A stretch of 64,000 bases of DNA from JBEVJC01 sp040510375 (GTDB lineage Bacteria > Bacteroidota > Bacteroidia > Chitinophagales > Chitinophagaceae), in NCBI GenBank assembly GCA_040510375.1, contig JBEVJC010000012.1, positions 186,001-250,000 on the forward strand. The letters run 5' to 3'. The notes below the pieces were generated by a model that was not told the origin of the DNA, searched no databases, and was given only the letters and a program-made list of their open reading frames with translations. Position 1 is the stretch's first letter. Each line of letters opens with the position of its first letter. The translations under genes and the position numbers were made by a program. Shown in pieces: positions 1 to 9,490 of the stretch.

Positions 1-121
1 TGTTAATGGTCATAGTGCCGTTTGAAACGCAAAGGTATTGGTATGGATCCGATCAGAGAGCTCCGTGTTGGAAGGTAGGAGAGTGATCATTTATTTGTCT
101 ACCTTGACTAAAATTTGCCAT

Positions 122-784
122 ATGAGCGATCTGCACGATTCCAACCCTGCAACGCCCGGAAGTAATGATCCGGTTAACAATCCTGTTTCTTCAACCGGTA
201 TGTCCGGGGCAGGTGTAACCACAACAACCGCGGGCGACCTGTCAGCAAGGCCTCCACTGCAACCTACAGCGCAGTCTGTTTTGTCCACCCGTGTTCCTTC
301 AACCATCGTGTATGCAGTTGGTGTGTTGATGTTCCTTCTTCCATTTATAGAAATCAGGTGTAACAGTGTTCCCTTTGCAAAATTCAGCGGGGTGCAACTC
401 GCTACCGGTTTCAAAATAGAAGCACCCGGAACAAATAATACTGTGGTGGGCAGGCTTGAGGAAACCAGTGAAGGCAAGGGTGGCCACCAGAATGATGGGA
501 ATGTTTATGCAATTGTTGCATTGGCCTTGTCGTTGCTGAGCCTTGGACTTGCATTTGCCAATGCGAGGTCGGGGATCAGCGGTGCATTGATCACGGGAAT
601 ACTGGCCGGTATTTCATTGATCGGATTAATGGTGAATATAAAAAAGGAAGTGGCGACTGAGGTAACAACGGGTGATGACGGAGTGGTAATCGGCGTGTTC
701 TTCACGCCCTGGTTTTATCTCGCGATCCTTGCTGCGTTTATGGGTGCGTTTTTTTGTTTCAGGCGACTGGGATATTTTAAATAA
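122..784 (+). CDS. Four-TM membrane protein of unknown function
   Basis: I do not recognise a family for this 220-residue protein. The first 60 residues are rich in Pro, Ser, Thr and Gly and look disordered. They are followed by four hydrophobic stretches at about residues 61-78, 128-147, 152-171 and 195-214. The 50-residue segment between the first and second stretch is polar and rich in Gly and Asn. The ATG at 122 is preferred over an in-frame upstream start at 38, because the extra 28 codons resemble neither a signal peptide nor the rest of the protein. The next gene is convergent, so it gives no operon hint. An inner-membrane location is inferred. Confidence 0.6.
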   Translation: MSDLHDSNPATPGSNDPVNNPVSSTGMSGAGVTTTTAGDLSARPPLQPTAQSVLSTRVPSTIVYAVGVLMFLLPFIEIRCNSVPFAKFSGVQLATGFKIEAPGTNNTVVGRLEETSEGKGGHQNDGNVYAIVALALSLLSLGLAFANARSGISGALITGILAGISLIGLMVNIKKEVATEVTTGDDGVVIGVFFTPWFYLAILAAFMGAFFCFRRLGYFK

Positions 785-834
785 TTGATTTTTTTCGGGG
801 GACAGATAACGGTGTTTATAAAGATGCGGGTTAT

Positions 835-1506
835 CTAATGCTCCAACCCCTGGTTTAAAAAATCGATCAGTGGTTTTAATGCTTCAAATGCAGCAACGGT
901 TGTTTTTACCAGATTTTTTTCGGTCAGCTGATCATCGCTGATTGAAAGACTACCGATGAAACTTTTCAGTTTCAAATATTCTGCAGCGGGGTTATCATTT
1001 TCATATCCTTTTGGAAGACGGGTAAGTTTGTATTCGGGACTGTGATCCAGGTCGCCATAAATCTTTTTAAAATCTTTTGCGTTGATGATCTTTTTCAGGT
1101 CGCCCAGGTTATAATCAATTTCCTGCCGGATTTTTTTCAGGTGAACCGGTTCGGGCATCCAGATGCCGCCACCAGCAAAGGTTTCACCCGGCTGGAGATG
1201 GAAGTAATAACCTGCTGTAGCGAGACCTTTTTTTCCTCCCTTGTTGATGCTTGCTGCAAAATTCTTTTTATAGGGGTCTTTGTTTTTGGAGAAACGGATA
1301 TCCCGGTTAATCCGGAACATACAGTCTTTTGCAAGTAAACCTGCAACCGTGGAATCTTTTTTGCCGAACCGGTCGATCACTTCCTGTACGAAGATGGCGA
1401 AGTCGGTCCGGGCCGTTTCATAAGCGCTGCGGTTGGCCTCCATCCAGGCCCTTGTATTATTCCTGGCGAGGCCCTTTAAAAACTTTATCGTTGCCGGGTT
1501 TAACAT
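835..1506 (-). CDS. DUF2461 family protein
   Basis: The 223-residue protein matches the pattern of the DUF2461 (TIGR02453) family. An N-terminal segment carries LKGLARNNTRAWMEANR, close to the family's 'FLxxLxxNNxRxWFxxNK' signature. A central segment has FRINRDIRFSKNKDPYKKNF, and it is followed by a Gly-rich AGYYFHLQPGETFAGGGIW strand region. The family is widespread in bacteria and fungi and has no established biochemical role. There is no signal peptide, so it is probably cytosolic. It sits 27 nt downstream of ligA on the same strand and could be co-transcribed with it. The start is an ATG at 1506. Confidence 0.85.
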   Translation of the reverse strand: MLNPATIKFLKGLARNNTRAWMEANRSAYETARTDFAIFVQEVIDRFGKKDSTVAGLLAKDCMFRINRDIRFSKNKDPYKKNFAASINKGGKKGLATAGYYFHLQPGETFAGGGIWMPEPVHLKKIRQEIDYNLGDLKKIINAKDFKKIYGDLDHSPEYKLTRLPKGYENDNPAAEYLKLKSFIGSLSISDDQLTEKNLVKTTVAAFEALKPLIDFLNQGLEH

Positions 1507-1533
1507 ATTTATTCGTTGTTGGCGGCTGACCGG

Positions 1534-3633
1534 TTATCCAATCAGCTTTAAAAATTCCGCTTCGGTAATGATACGGACTGAATTTATTTTTTTTGCTTTT
1601 TCCAATTTACTGCCGGCGTCGTCACCCACCACCAGGTAGTTAAGTTTGGCACTCACACCACTCACCAGTTTTCCTCCCTTTGCTTCGGCCATCGCTTCGG
1701 CATCGCTACGTTTGAGGGTGGGAAGGGTTCCGGTAAACAGGAAGGTTTGTCCGGCCAGTCCACCAGTTGCTTCATGACCACCACGTTTTGTATTCTTCAG
1801 TGATAGTCCAAGTGTTTCCAGTTCGTCGAGTAATTCAATATTTGCATCGGTACTGAAAAAATGTTCAATGCTTCCTGCCACCTTGGGGCCTATATCTTCC
1901 AGGTTTTTGAGGTCGTCCTGTGAATAATTTTTCAGGTCTTTCAGATGGGTAACCACGTTAGCCAGGGTTTTTGCAGTGGTCTCACCAACGAAGCGGATAC
2001 CGAGGCCAAAGATCAGCCGGTGCAGGGGTTGGGCTTTCGATTGTTCGATTGCGGCTTGCAGGTTGTCGATTGATTTTTGTCCGAAGCCTTCGAGTATTCC
2101 GATTTTTTTAAAATCCAGTTTATAGATTCCAGGGATATCTTTCAGTAAACCCAGTTCATAAAATTTGCGGATATTGGCTTCGCCGAACCCGCGGATATCC
2201 ATTGCATCCTTACTGGTAAAATGGATCATGCGTTCCACCACCTGTGCGGGGCATTCCAGGTTAACGCAACGCCAGACGGCTTCTCCAGCTTCTTTAAAAA
2301 GTTCGCTTTTACAAATCGGGCAGTTGGTAGGGAAGCTGATCTTTTTTTCGGAACCTGTACGCAGTTCGGGTAATGATTTTACAATATAGGGAATAACATC
2401 ACCGGCGCGTTCCACCAATACACTGTCGCCGATTTTTAGATCTTTTTCACGGATGATCTCTTCATTAAACAATGAGATGCTGGAGACGGTTACACCACCG
2501 ATAGGTACGGGTTGGATTTTTGCAACTGGTGTTATGGAACCGGTACGCCCAACCTGGAATTCCACGCTAAGTAATTTGCTGGTGCCTTGCCTTGCCTTGA
2601 ATTTATAAGCCATTGCCCATCGGGGATGATGGGAGGTCATGCCCATCCTGTCCTGCAGGGCCAGGTCATTCACCTTGATCACCATTCCATCAATCTCATA
2701 AGGAAGATCATCGCGGCCTTTTTCAAATTCGTTACAATAGGCGATTACCTCTTCAATACCTGTGAGAACTTTTTTTTCTTTCTGTGGACTTCTGAAACCC
2801 AGGTCCCACAAGAGTTTCAGCGACCCCGCGTGAGTCTTTAATAATTCAGGTTCTTTTGCTCCCGGGAGCAGGGTGTAATAACTGATATGGTATACGAATG
2901 CTTCCAGTTTACGTTTCGCCACTTCTGAGGGGTCCTTTATGCGGAGTGTACCTGCGGCAGCATTACGTGGGTTGGCCAGTGGTGGCAAACCCAATGTGGA
3001 AAGTTGTTCGTTATATTTTGCAAAATTGCTTTTATTGATCAGCACTTCACCGCGGATTTCAACAGTCTGCAATCCATACGTTGAAAATTTAGCGGATAAG
3101 GGAAGTGAACGGATTTGCCGGATATTGGTGGTTATCTCATCTCCGGTAACACCATTACCCCTGGTGGCACCGCGGAACAGGTGATCGTCTTCATAGATCA
3201 GTGAAATACTGCCCCCGTCAAATTTTGGTTCCACGCAATATTCAAGCTGCGAAACGCCGGCCAGTTCACGCGCTTTGCGATCGAAGCTGATCAGGTCATC
3301 GCTGTTGTAGGAGTTATCCAGTGAGAGCATGGGCACCAGGTGTTCGGCATCGGGAAAGTCTTTGGTCAGTCCCTTTGCAACGCGTTGGGTGGGCGAGTCG
3401 GGTGTAACCAGGCGGGGGTTTTCTGTCTCAAGCCGGCCCAGTTCCTTATAAAGATCATCGTATTCAGAATCGGCAATCAGTGGGTCGTTCTGAAGGTAGT
3501 AGCGGTTTTCATGGAAACGAAGCACTTCACGTAAAGCTTCTGTTTCTGTGATGGGGGTGCTTTTTCCCTTTGCTTTTTTTAATAGCTCGAGCGTTTTTTT
3601 CTGGAGTAGTTTTATCTGGTCGGGGTTGTACAT
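1534..3633 (-). CDS. ligA: NAD-dependent DNA ligase LigA
   Basis: This 699-residue enzyme has the normal length and full domain order of bacterial LigA, which seals nicks in DNA using NAD+. An N-terminal Ia/adenylation region carries the nucleotidyl-lysine in EPKFDGGSISL (Lys137). The usual glycine-rich motif is seen as ATRGNGVTGDEITTN. An OB fold contains VGRTGSITPVAKI. A four-cysteine zinc finger is CPICKSEL followed by CVNLECPAQ. Helix-hairpin-helix repeats (IRGFGEANI, ILEGFGQKSI, LEDIGPKVA) and a C-terminal BRCT domain (about 622-699) complete it. The ATG at 3633 is chosen. The reading frame extends two codons upstream only through a TTG. No anomaly is seen. Confidence 0.97.
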   Translation of the reverse strand: MYNPDQIKLLQKKTLELLKKAKGKSTPITETEALREVLRFHENRYYLQNDPLIADSEYDDLYKELGRLETENPRLVTPDSPTQRVAKGLTKDFPDAEHLVPMLSLDNSYNSDDLISFDRKARELAGVSQLEYCVEPKFDGGSISLIYEDDHLFRGATRGNGVTGDEITTNIRQIRSLPLSAKFSTYGLQTVEIRGEVLINKSNFAKYNEQLSTLGLPPLANPRNAAAGTLRIKDPSEVAKRKLEAFVYHISYYTLLPGAKEPELLKTHAGSLKLLWDLGFRSPQKEKKVLTGIEEVIAYCNEFEKGRDDLPYEIDGMVIKVNDLALQDRMGMTSHHPRWAMAYKFKARQGTSKLLSVEFQVGRTGSITPVAKIQPVPIGGVTVSSISLFNEEIIREKDLKIGDSVLVERAGDVIPYIVKSLPELRTGSEKKISFPTNCPICKSELFKEAGEAVWRCVNLECPAQVVERMIHFTSKDAMDIRGFGEANIRKFYELGLLKDIPGIYKLDFKKIGILEGFGQKSIDNLQAAIEQSKAQPLHRLIFGLGIRFVGETTAKTLANVVTHLKDLKNYSQDDLKNLEDIGPKVAGSIEHFFSTDANIELLDELETLGLSLKNTKRGGHEATGGLAGQTFLFTGTLPTLKRSDAEAMAEAKGGKLVSGVSAKLNYLVVGDDAGSKLEKAKKINSVRIITEAEFLKLIG

Positions 3634-3688
3634 TTTCAACAGTTTCGGTGTAAAGTTAATTAACGATGCGATCTGTTCTTTTTACCAA

Positions 3689-3720
3689 TTTGGCGGCGGC
3701 ACCATTTTATCTGTAATTTG
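3689..3720 (+). promoter_or_regulatory. Candidate Bacteroidota promoter of the Nudix-like gene
   Basis: TTTG at 3689-3692 is followed after 21 nt by TAATTTG at 3714-3720. This is close to the known Bacteroidota -33/-7 arrangement (TTTG, about 19-21 nt, TAnnTTTG). The ATG lies 11 nt further on, so the transcript would be nearly leaderless. It also lies in the short divergent space with ligA. The call rests on pattern match only. Confidence 0.5.
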
Positions 3721-3731
3721 CGAAACCCATT

Positions 3732-4454
3732 ATGACCATGAAACATAATTTAAAAACAGCACAGGCAGAGAAGATCAGCCATCTTGATTACTTCAATATT
3801 GCGATCTCTGTGGACTGTGTCATCTTCTGTTATGAGGACCGCGAGCTCAAAGTGCTGACCATGCCATCGGATCTTAAGGACTATGCAGGACTGCCTTCCT
3901 TACTCGGTGACCTGGTGCGTACTGATGAAGACCTAGACACGGCTTCTTACCGGGTATTGGTTGAACGCACGGGGATGGAAGATGTTTACCTGGAGCAGGT
4001 CCATACATTCGGGTCGGTCAGCCGTCACCCCTCCGGCAGGGTTATCACCACTGCTTATTATGCGTTGGTCGATATCAATCACCAGCACCTCAGGCTGGGC
4101 GATAAATTACTTACCTGGCAACGGGTTCGTGATATGAAAAAAATGGCTTTTGACCATAAGTCGATCCTGGATACCTGCCTGCTCAGCCTGCGCGAAAAAG
4201 TGATGGATCATCCGGTGGTATTTAACCTGCTTCCTGAGAAATTTTCATTGAGGGAGTTGCAGGAGATTTATCAGTCGATCCTGCTGGTGGATCTGGACCG
4301 GCGAAACTTCCGCAAGAAGATCGGGATTAAGGACTGGCTGGTTGACCTGGACGAAATGGAAGTTGATGTACCTCATCGGCCGGGTAAATTGTATACAGTT
4401 AAACCGGAGATCAGGAGAAAGAGTAAGGGCAGGAAGATTGGGTCATTGTCGTAA
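3732..4454 (+). CDS. Nudix-derived transcriptional regulator (NrtR/AraR-like)
   Basis: The 240-residue protein has an N-terminal Nudix-like domain (about 20-150) and a C-terminal basic winged-helix region (about 165-235, FSLRELQEIYQSILLVDLDRRNFRKKI). This matches the domain plan of NrtR-type regulators, which includes the Bacteroides AraR. The Nudix box at about 59-81 keeps the glycine and first glutamate spacing (GDLVRTDEDL). It has RVLVERTG where active enzymes have REUxEExG, so the metal-binding glutamates are lost. That argues for a ligand-sensing rather than hydrolytic domain. In this family the ligand is usually a sugar or an ADP-ribose-type compound. The gene is alone, between divergent ligA and the SusC leader. 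Regulation of the downstream susC locus is possible but unproven. Confidence 0.75.
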   Translation: MTMKHNLKTAQAEKISHLDYFNIAISVDCVIFCYEDRELKVLTMPSDLKDYAGLPSLLGDLVRTDEDLDTASYRVLVERTGMEDVYLEQVHTFGSVSRHPSGRVITTAYYALVDINHQHLRLGDKLLTWQRVRDMKKMAFDHKSILDTCLLSLREKVMDHPVVFNLLPEKFSLRELQEIYQSILLVDLDRRNFRKKIGIKDWLVDLDEMEVDVPHRPGKLYTVKPEIRRKSKGRKIGSLS

Positions 4455-4887
4455 CAAGCTCCAGAATTTCCCCGGAAAACTAACCTAATTGAGTTCGTTC
4501 GTTTTCAGCAGGTTGTGTTTAATCCGAAAAAAAATGCAACTGAATTTTTGTGGTTACAATTGCAGGTTTACCCTTAATATGTTTGAAATACACCTTCCAA
4601 ACCCAAACTTTCTTAAAATTTTAACAGACAATTATCCACCGCAAACGTTTCCGCAAACAAGTTCTCGCAAAAACTTTGCGACCTCGGGCAGCTATCGGAC
4701 ACCATAATGGTCTTTATTTATGTACTTTGTTGCAGAATAAGTGTTCCGACAGAAAATTTGAAAAAGCAGGTATTTGGTTTTTAACTGTTTATGAGGTCAA
4801 ACGTCCCGCTTTAGTTGCAGGTTTTCTGAGGTTCACTTTCAGGATTTATGCTTGTAGTTTAAATTGTAAACCTCTTATTTAACGCTT
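4455..4887 (+). other. 433-nt intergenic leader upstream of susC
   Basis: No convincing gene is seen here; the short open frames have no recognisable features. The stretch is AT-rich. It holds the palindrome cluster at 4639-4681 and a possible -7 element TACTTTG at 4723-4729. If that element is used, the susC transcript would have a 5' leader of about 150 nt. The last bases before the susC start (aacgcttatg) recur exactly before the GH65 gene at 17431-17440. Confidence 0.5.
4639..4681. promoter_or_regulatory. Cluster of operator-like palindromes ahead of susC
   Basis: Two elements lie side by side. At 4641-4652 GCAAACGTTTCC has the perfect palindromic core AAACGTTT with a central CG, as in LacI-family operators. 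At 4665-4681 TCGCAAA-AAC-TTTGCGA is a perfect 7-bp inverted repeat. CCGCAAAC also occurs as a direct repeat at 4639-4646 and 4651-4658. Their position just upstream of a possible -7 box suggests control of susC/susD transcription. The bound protein is unknown. The LacI-type regulator at 26649 and the Nudix-like regulator at 3732 are the local candidates. Confidence 0.5.
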
Positions 4888-7872
4888 ATGCTTGCCAAAA
4901 AACTTCCCGGGTTTACCCTGGGGTTTATGCTGCTATTCGTATCTGCAGCCCTCTTCGCTCAAAACAAAACAATCACCGGAAAAATTACAGATTCAAAAAA
5001 TGAACCCGTGATAGGAGCAAGCGTGGTGGCCAAAGGATCCACGACCGGAACTTCTACCAATACATCGGGTGACTTTGCACTCCTGGTGCCGGAGGGAATT
5101 AACACGCTCGTGGTTTCATCGGTTGGTTTCGCCACAATTGATGTGGACATTACCGGTAAGACCTCAGTTACCGTTTCACTTGCCGATGCGGCAGGTAACG
5201 ACCTCAATGAGGTGGTGGTTATTGGTTATGGTACAGCGCGTAAGCGCGACCTGACTGGTGCCGTTGCTTCTGTAACAGCTAAAGATTTTAATAAGGGAGT
5301 TTATACTTCTCCCGACCAGTTGATCCAGGGAAAGGCAGCGGGTGTACAGGTTTTGAATAACAGTGGACAGCCTGGTGGTGCTACTACGGTAAGGATCCGT
5401 GGCGCATCGGCACTGACCGGAAGCGGCCAGCCATTATATGTTGTTGATGGTATACCACTCGATAACCGGTCATCACGTCCGGGACTTGATGCAACCAATA
5501 TCGGTCAGACACCGAATGCGAACCCCCTCAACTTCCTTAATCCTGCCGACATCGCCTCTATGGATGTTCTCAAGGATGCATCGGCTACAGCAATCTACGG
5601 TTCAAGAGCCGCCTATGGGGTAGTTCTGATTACCACAAAAAAAGGAGCCTCGGGCCAGCCCAAAATTGATTTTGGGGCATCTGTTGGTGTTTCAAATATC
5701 ATGAAGAAGATAGATGTTCTGGATGCTGATCAGTATCGTGCAGCCCTTACCTATTACGGTGCTCCTGCGGCAAATGACAAGGGTGCCAATGTGGATGCTT
5801 TTGATGAAATCCTCAGAACCGGAATCCAGCAGAATTATAATGTTGCGGTAAGTGGCGGTGCTGAAAACGGCAGGTATCGGCTTTCACTTGGTGCGCTTGA
5901 CCAGGACGGCATTATTAAAAAGACCAACTTCAAAAAATACGTTGCGAATTTCAGCGGCAATTTCAAGTTCCTTGAAAGTAAAAGACTTGGTGTTGATTTC
6001 AATATCATTTCCAGCCAGACAAACGAACAGCTTGCTCCAATCAGTAATAACGCCGGAGCTACAGGTAGTTTGATTGGTCATGCACTTCAGTGGAATCCGA
6101 CCGAAGCACTTTATAATCCGGACGGTTCATTTAATATCAAGGATGGGGATATCGTAAATCCGGTTGGTATGTCGAATGCCTATAACGACAACGCAAAAAC
6201 CACCACCATACTGGGAAGTATTTCTCCTTATTTCAAAATCACCAGCTGGCTTGAGTATCGGATGCTTTTCAGCATCAATTACAGCACCGGTACCCGCCGG
6301 GCTTCGATCCAGCAATATATCAACCTGGCCGATATTCGTAATAAGGGATGGGCAAGTATAGCACAAAACGAACTGGTAACCCAGCAGATTACCCATACCC
6401 TGAATATGAATAAAGAGATTGCGCCGGGACTATCATTGACAGGTTTACTTGGTTTTGAATATCTCAAATTCAATAATAAGGGTAGCAGCATGAGTGCGTT
6501 GGGTAATGCAGACCGGGGTGGATTTGGAAATTACGGACTTGATTACACAAACTATATTCAGTATGGTAATCCAACAACTCGTCAGGAGAATTCCTTCTTC
6601 GATCCGCTGAGTGAACTTCAATCCTATTTTGCCCGTGCAGGTGTAAATTTCAAAGACAAGTATTTATTGACGGCTACCATCCGGGCTGATGGGTCATCCA
6701 AATTTGGTGTAAACAATAAATACGGTTACTTCCCCTCTGTAGGAGCTGCCTGGAATATCAGCAACGAAGATTTTTTTTCCAAGGGTTTTGTAAACTCTCT
6801 AAAAATGAGAGTAGGATGGGGTAAAGTGGGTAACCAGGAATTTCCGGCGGGTTCTTCATTAGATCAATTCGCTCTTCAGAACAATGGTGGTCTTGACAGG
6901 TCTAACAATGAAAATCGTTTTTTGAAATGGCAGGCAGACAGGCAGTATAATATCGGCGTGGACTTTTCTGTATTGAACAACCGGATTACTGGTTCGGTTG
7001 ACTATTTCAACAAAAGGACAACCGATCTACTATACCCGCTACCACCATTCCAACCCGCTCCATTGGGATCAGTTGTTACCTGGAAGAACCTTGCTGGTAT
7101 TATAGACAATAAGGGTTTTGAAGTATCGGTAAATGCGAACATCGTCAACAACACTGATTTTAGTTGGGATTTCGGGGTATTTGCCACTTTCCTTGATAAT
7201 AAAGTGTCTGAATTCGATGTTCCTGTCTTCACTGGTGGCCTTCACGGACAGGGTGTGAGCGGAACATTCGTACAAATCATTACCAATGGCCAACCTATCA
7301 ATGCCTTTTATACCCGCGAATTCCAGGGAATTGATGCACAGACCGGTCAGGCTATCTACAGGGATAATGGATCTTCCTTCTATGTTGGTAATCCAAATGC
7401 AAGAACATTACTGGGTTTGAGTACCACGCTGGGATATAAAAAAATGGCACTTACCATCAATATGAACGGCGCCTTTGGACAGGACGTTTACAATAACACA
7501 TTGAATAATGTGATCAGTGTGGGAAGTATCAAGGGTGGACGGAATATCGCCCTGATTGAGTATGAAAAATCCACCAAAGAGTCTATTGCTAATACTATCA
7601 CTTCGTCTTCAAGGTATATTGAAGATGGCAGCTATTTGAAGATGGCTAACGTGACATTCTCATATGGTATTGGGAATATTGGTCGCGCTCTTATTAAAAA
7701 CGCCAATGTGTTTGTTACCGGGCAGAACCTTTTTGTGCTCACTAAATATGAGGGTTTCGATCCTGAGGTAAACACAGACAAGAATAATAATGGTGTTCCT
7801 TCGCAGGGAATTGAATACACTCCTTATCCATCTGCCAGGACCATAACACTCGGCGTTAATTTCTCTTTATAA
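4888..7872 (+). CDS. SusC/RagA-family TonB-linked outer-membrane transporter
   Basis: The protein is 994 residues long. It starts with a signal peptide ending near AALFAQ (about residue 25), then a carboxypeptidase-regulatory-like domain (about 27-105, ITGKITDSKNEPVIGASVV). The SusC hallmark NEVVVIGYGTARKRDLTGAV sits near 107. A plug domain (about 130-235, with TAIYGSRAAYGVVLITTKKG) and a long barrel follow, closing with ITLGVNFSL. SusC proteins import bound oligomers across the outer membrane using TonB energy, with SusD as the lid. There is no N-terminal STN domain, so an anti-sigma partner is not expected, and none is nearby. susD follows after 19 nt. The substrate cannot be read from sequence. 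The context points to an alpha-glucoside or other sugar conjugate. Confidence 0.95.
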   Translation: MLAKKLPGFTLGFMLLFVSAALFAQNKTITGKITDSKNEPVIGASVVAKGSTTGTSTNTSGDFALLVPEGINTLVVSSVGFATIDVDITGKTSVTVSLADAAGNDLNEVVVIGYGTARKRDLTGAVASVTAKDFNKGVYTSPDQLIQGKAAGVQVLNNSGQPGGATTVRIRGASALTGSGQPLYVVDGIPLDNRSSRPGLDATNIGQTPNANPLNFLNPADIASMDVLKDASATAIYGSRAAYGVVLITTKKGASGQPKIDFGASVGVSNIMKKIDVLDADQYRAALTYYGAPAANDKGANVDAFDEILRTGIQQNYNVAVSGGAENGRYRLSLGALDQDGIIKKTNFKKYVANFSGNFKFLESKRLGVDFNIISSQTNEQLAPISNNAGATGSLIGHALQWNPTEALYNPDGSFNIKDGDIVNPVGMSNAYNDNAKTTTILGSISPYFKITSWLEYRMLFSINYSTGTRRASIQQYINLADIRNKGWASIAQNELVTQQITHTLNMNKEIAPGLSLTGLLGFEYLKFNNKGSSMSALGNADRGGFGNYGLDYTNYIQYGNPTTRQENSFFDPLSELQSYFARAGVNFKDKYLLTATIRADGSSKFGVNNKYGYFPSVGAAWNISNEDFFSKGFVNSLKMRVGWGKVGNQEFPAGSSLDQFALQNNGGLDRSNNENRFLKWQADRQYNIGVDFSVLNNRITGSVDYFNKRTTDLLYPLPPFQPAPLGSVVTWKNLAGIIDNKGFEVSVNANIVNNTDFSWDFGVFATFLDNKVSEFDVPVFTGGLHGQGVSGTFVQIITNGQPINAFYTREFQGIDAQTGQAIYRDNGSSFYVGNPNARTLLGLSTTLGYKKMALTINMNGAFGQDVYNNTLNNVISVGSIKGGRNIALIEYEKSTKESIANTITSSSRYIEDGSYLKMANVTFSYGIGNIGRALIKNANVFVTGQNLFVLTKYEGFDPEVNTDKNNNGVPSQGIEYTPYPSARTITLGVNFSL

Positions 7873-7891
7873 AAACTGAAAAAAGAAACTT

Positions 7892-9463
7892 ATGATACGT
7901 AAACCTTTTTTAGTCATTTGTACCTGCCTACTTGTATTTGCAAGTTGTACCAAACTCGATGAACAGTTTGAAGGCTCACTCGCCCCTAACCAGGTAGGTG
8001 GCGGAGGCGCCGTTGATGTGGCAGCCCTGCTGCGAGGCGCCTATAATACCATGCAGACGAATTTCCAGGACCAGTCTTTTATCTTTGCGCTGTCTGAAAT
8101 GTCGACAGATGAACTGATCGGACCAACTCGCGGCCCTGACTGGGATGATAACGGGGTTTGGCGCGTAATCCACGAACATCGCTGGGATGCAGAGAATACC
8201 CGGATTCGTGATACCTACAATAATTTGCTTGGAACTGTATATTCAACAACCAACCTGCTTCAATTCAGTCCAAGCGCTCAGCAGGCTGCTGAATCAAGAT
8301 TACTCCGTGCAATTGCCAATTTTTATGTTTTGGATCTTTACGACCAGACACCTTACCGTGATCCGGGAGAAAGTACGCTTGAAGCATCAAGGGTACGAAA
8401 AGGTGCTGAAGCACTCCAGTACATCATTGACGAATTATTAGCAATCATTCCTGATCTTCCGGATGGTCCGAGAACAATTGCCAATAAAAATGCAGCAAGG
8501 GTTTTATTGATGAAGTGTTATCTGAATAAAGGAGTATGGCAAAGTATCGAAACCCGAAACGCCCCGACTTTTTCAGCAGCCGATATGAACCTTGTGATTG
8601 CACTGGCAGATCAGATCATTAATACTAACACCTACACTTTTGCCCCCAATTATTTTGATAACTTTTCTTCCGATAATACAGCTATTGGTACTGAAAATAT
8701 CATGACCAGGGAAAATGTGGGCGGTACAGCAAACGGTGGATCAACTGTACGGGCTTTCTACTACTCAGGGCTTCACTATAATATGAGCCCGAGTGGATGG
8801 AATGGGTTTACTACTCTTACAGACTTATACGACAGGTTTGAGCCGGCCGATAAGAGAAGGGGTCAGGCCTACAACCAGACTGGTGGTCCGGCAAATCCAG
8901 GTAACCGGATCAACGTAGGTATTCTTGCGGGCCAGCAATACAATCTCACCACCGACGCGCCCCTGCAGGACAGAGGTGGTGCTCCACTTGCCTTCACGCC
9001 AAACGTAGAGCTTATTGAAACAGGTGCTAACCTTGAAGTAACCGGATATCGTGCATATAAATATGCTATCGATTACGTTAACCCTGAGAACGTCGATAAC
9101 GACTATGTATATTTCCGTTTCTCTGACGTGTTACTGATGAAAGCAGAGGCCATACTTCGCGGTGGTACGGGAACCGTTGCCGGTGTTTATGGAAGCACAC
9201 CACTTGCACTGGTAAATTATATCCGTACCCTGCCCTCACGTGGTGCATCTGCACTGGGTAGTGTTGACCTGGACGTTCTTCTCGATGAACGCTCAAGGGA
9301 GCTTTACCTGGAAACATGGAGAAGACAGGATCTGATCCGTTTTGGCAAGTTCCATACACCATTCGGAAAGAAAGGACAGTCCGATCCGAAATACGTGGTT
9401 TATGCTATACCTAACCAACAGCTGGCGGTTAATCCCAACCTGAAACCAAACCCTGGTTACTAA
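7892..9463 (+). CDS. SusD/RagB-family nutrient-binding lipoprotein
   Basis: The 523-residue protein begins with a lipoprotein signal (CLLVFASC, lipidated Cys19). It then shows the SusD pattern: an N-terminal helical TPR-like region (LLRGAYNTMQTNFQDQSFIFALSEMSTDELIG, LLRAIANFYVLDLYDQTPYRDPG) and the C-terminal RagB/SusD region (YVYFRFSDVLLMKAEAILRGG, LLDERSRELYLETWRRQDLIRFGKF). SusD proteins sit on the cell surface and hand the substrate to their SusC. The gene lies 19 nt after susC. A strong terminator follows, so the pair forms its own transcription unit. The ligand is unknown. Confidence 0.95.
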   Translation: MIRKPFLVICTCLLVFASCTKLDEQFEGSLAPNQVGGGGAVDVAALLRGAYNTMQTNFQDQSFIFALSEMSTDELIGPTRGPDWDDNGVWRVIHEHRWDAENTRIRDTYNNLLGTVYSTTNLLQFSPSAQQAAESRLLRAIANFYVLDLYDQTPYRDPGESTLEASRVRKGAEALQYIIDELLAIIPDLPDGPRTIANKNAARVLLMKCYLNKGVWQSIETRNAPTFSAADMNLVIALADQIINTNTYTFAPNYFDNFSSDNTAIGTENIMTRENVGGTANGGSTVRAFYYSGLHYNMSPSGWNGFTTLTDLYDRFEPADKRRGQAYNQTGGPANPGNRINVGILAGQQYNLTTDAPLQDRGGAPLAFTPNVELIETGANLEVTGYRAYKYAIDYVNPENVDNDYVYFRFSDVLLMKAEAILRGGTGTVAGVYGSTPLALVNYIRTLPSRGASALGSVDLDVLLDERSRELYLETWRRQDLIRFGKFHTPFGKKGQSDPKYVVYAIPNQQLAVNPNLKPNPGY

Positions 9464-9481
9464 TAATAAATAAGTAACCAG
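9453..9481. repeat. 9-bp inverted repeat over the susD stop codon
   Basis: CTGGTTACT (9453-9461) and AGTAACCAG (9473-9481) are perfect inverted copies with an 11-nt AT-only loop. The left arm contains the last codons and the start of the stop region of susD. It could fold in the mRNA just before the terminator at 9491. Function is unknown. Confidence 0.55.
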
Positions 9482-9490
9482 CGATAAAAA

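Noticed and set aside
4489..4882. Two small open frames (72 and 68 codons) upstream of susC
   Set aside because: Both lack recognisable features and overlap the leader with its palindromes.
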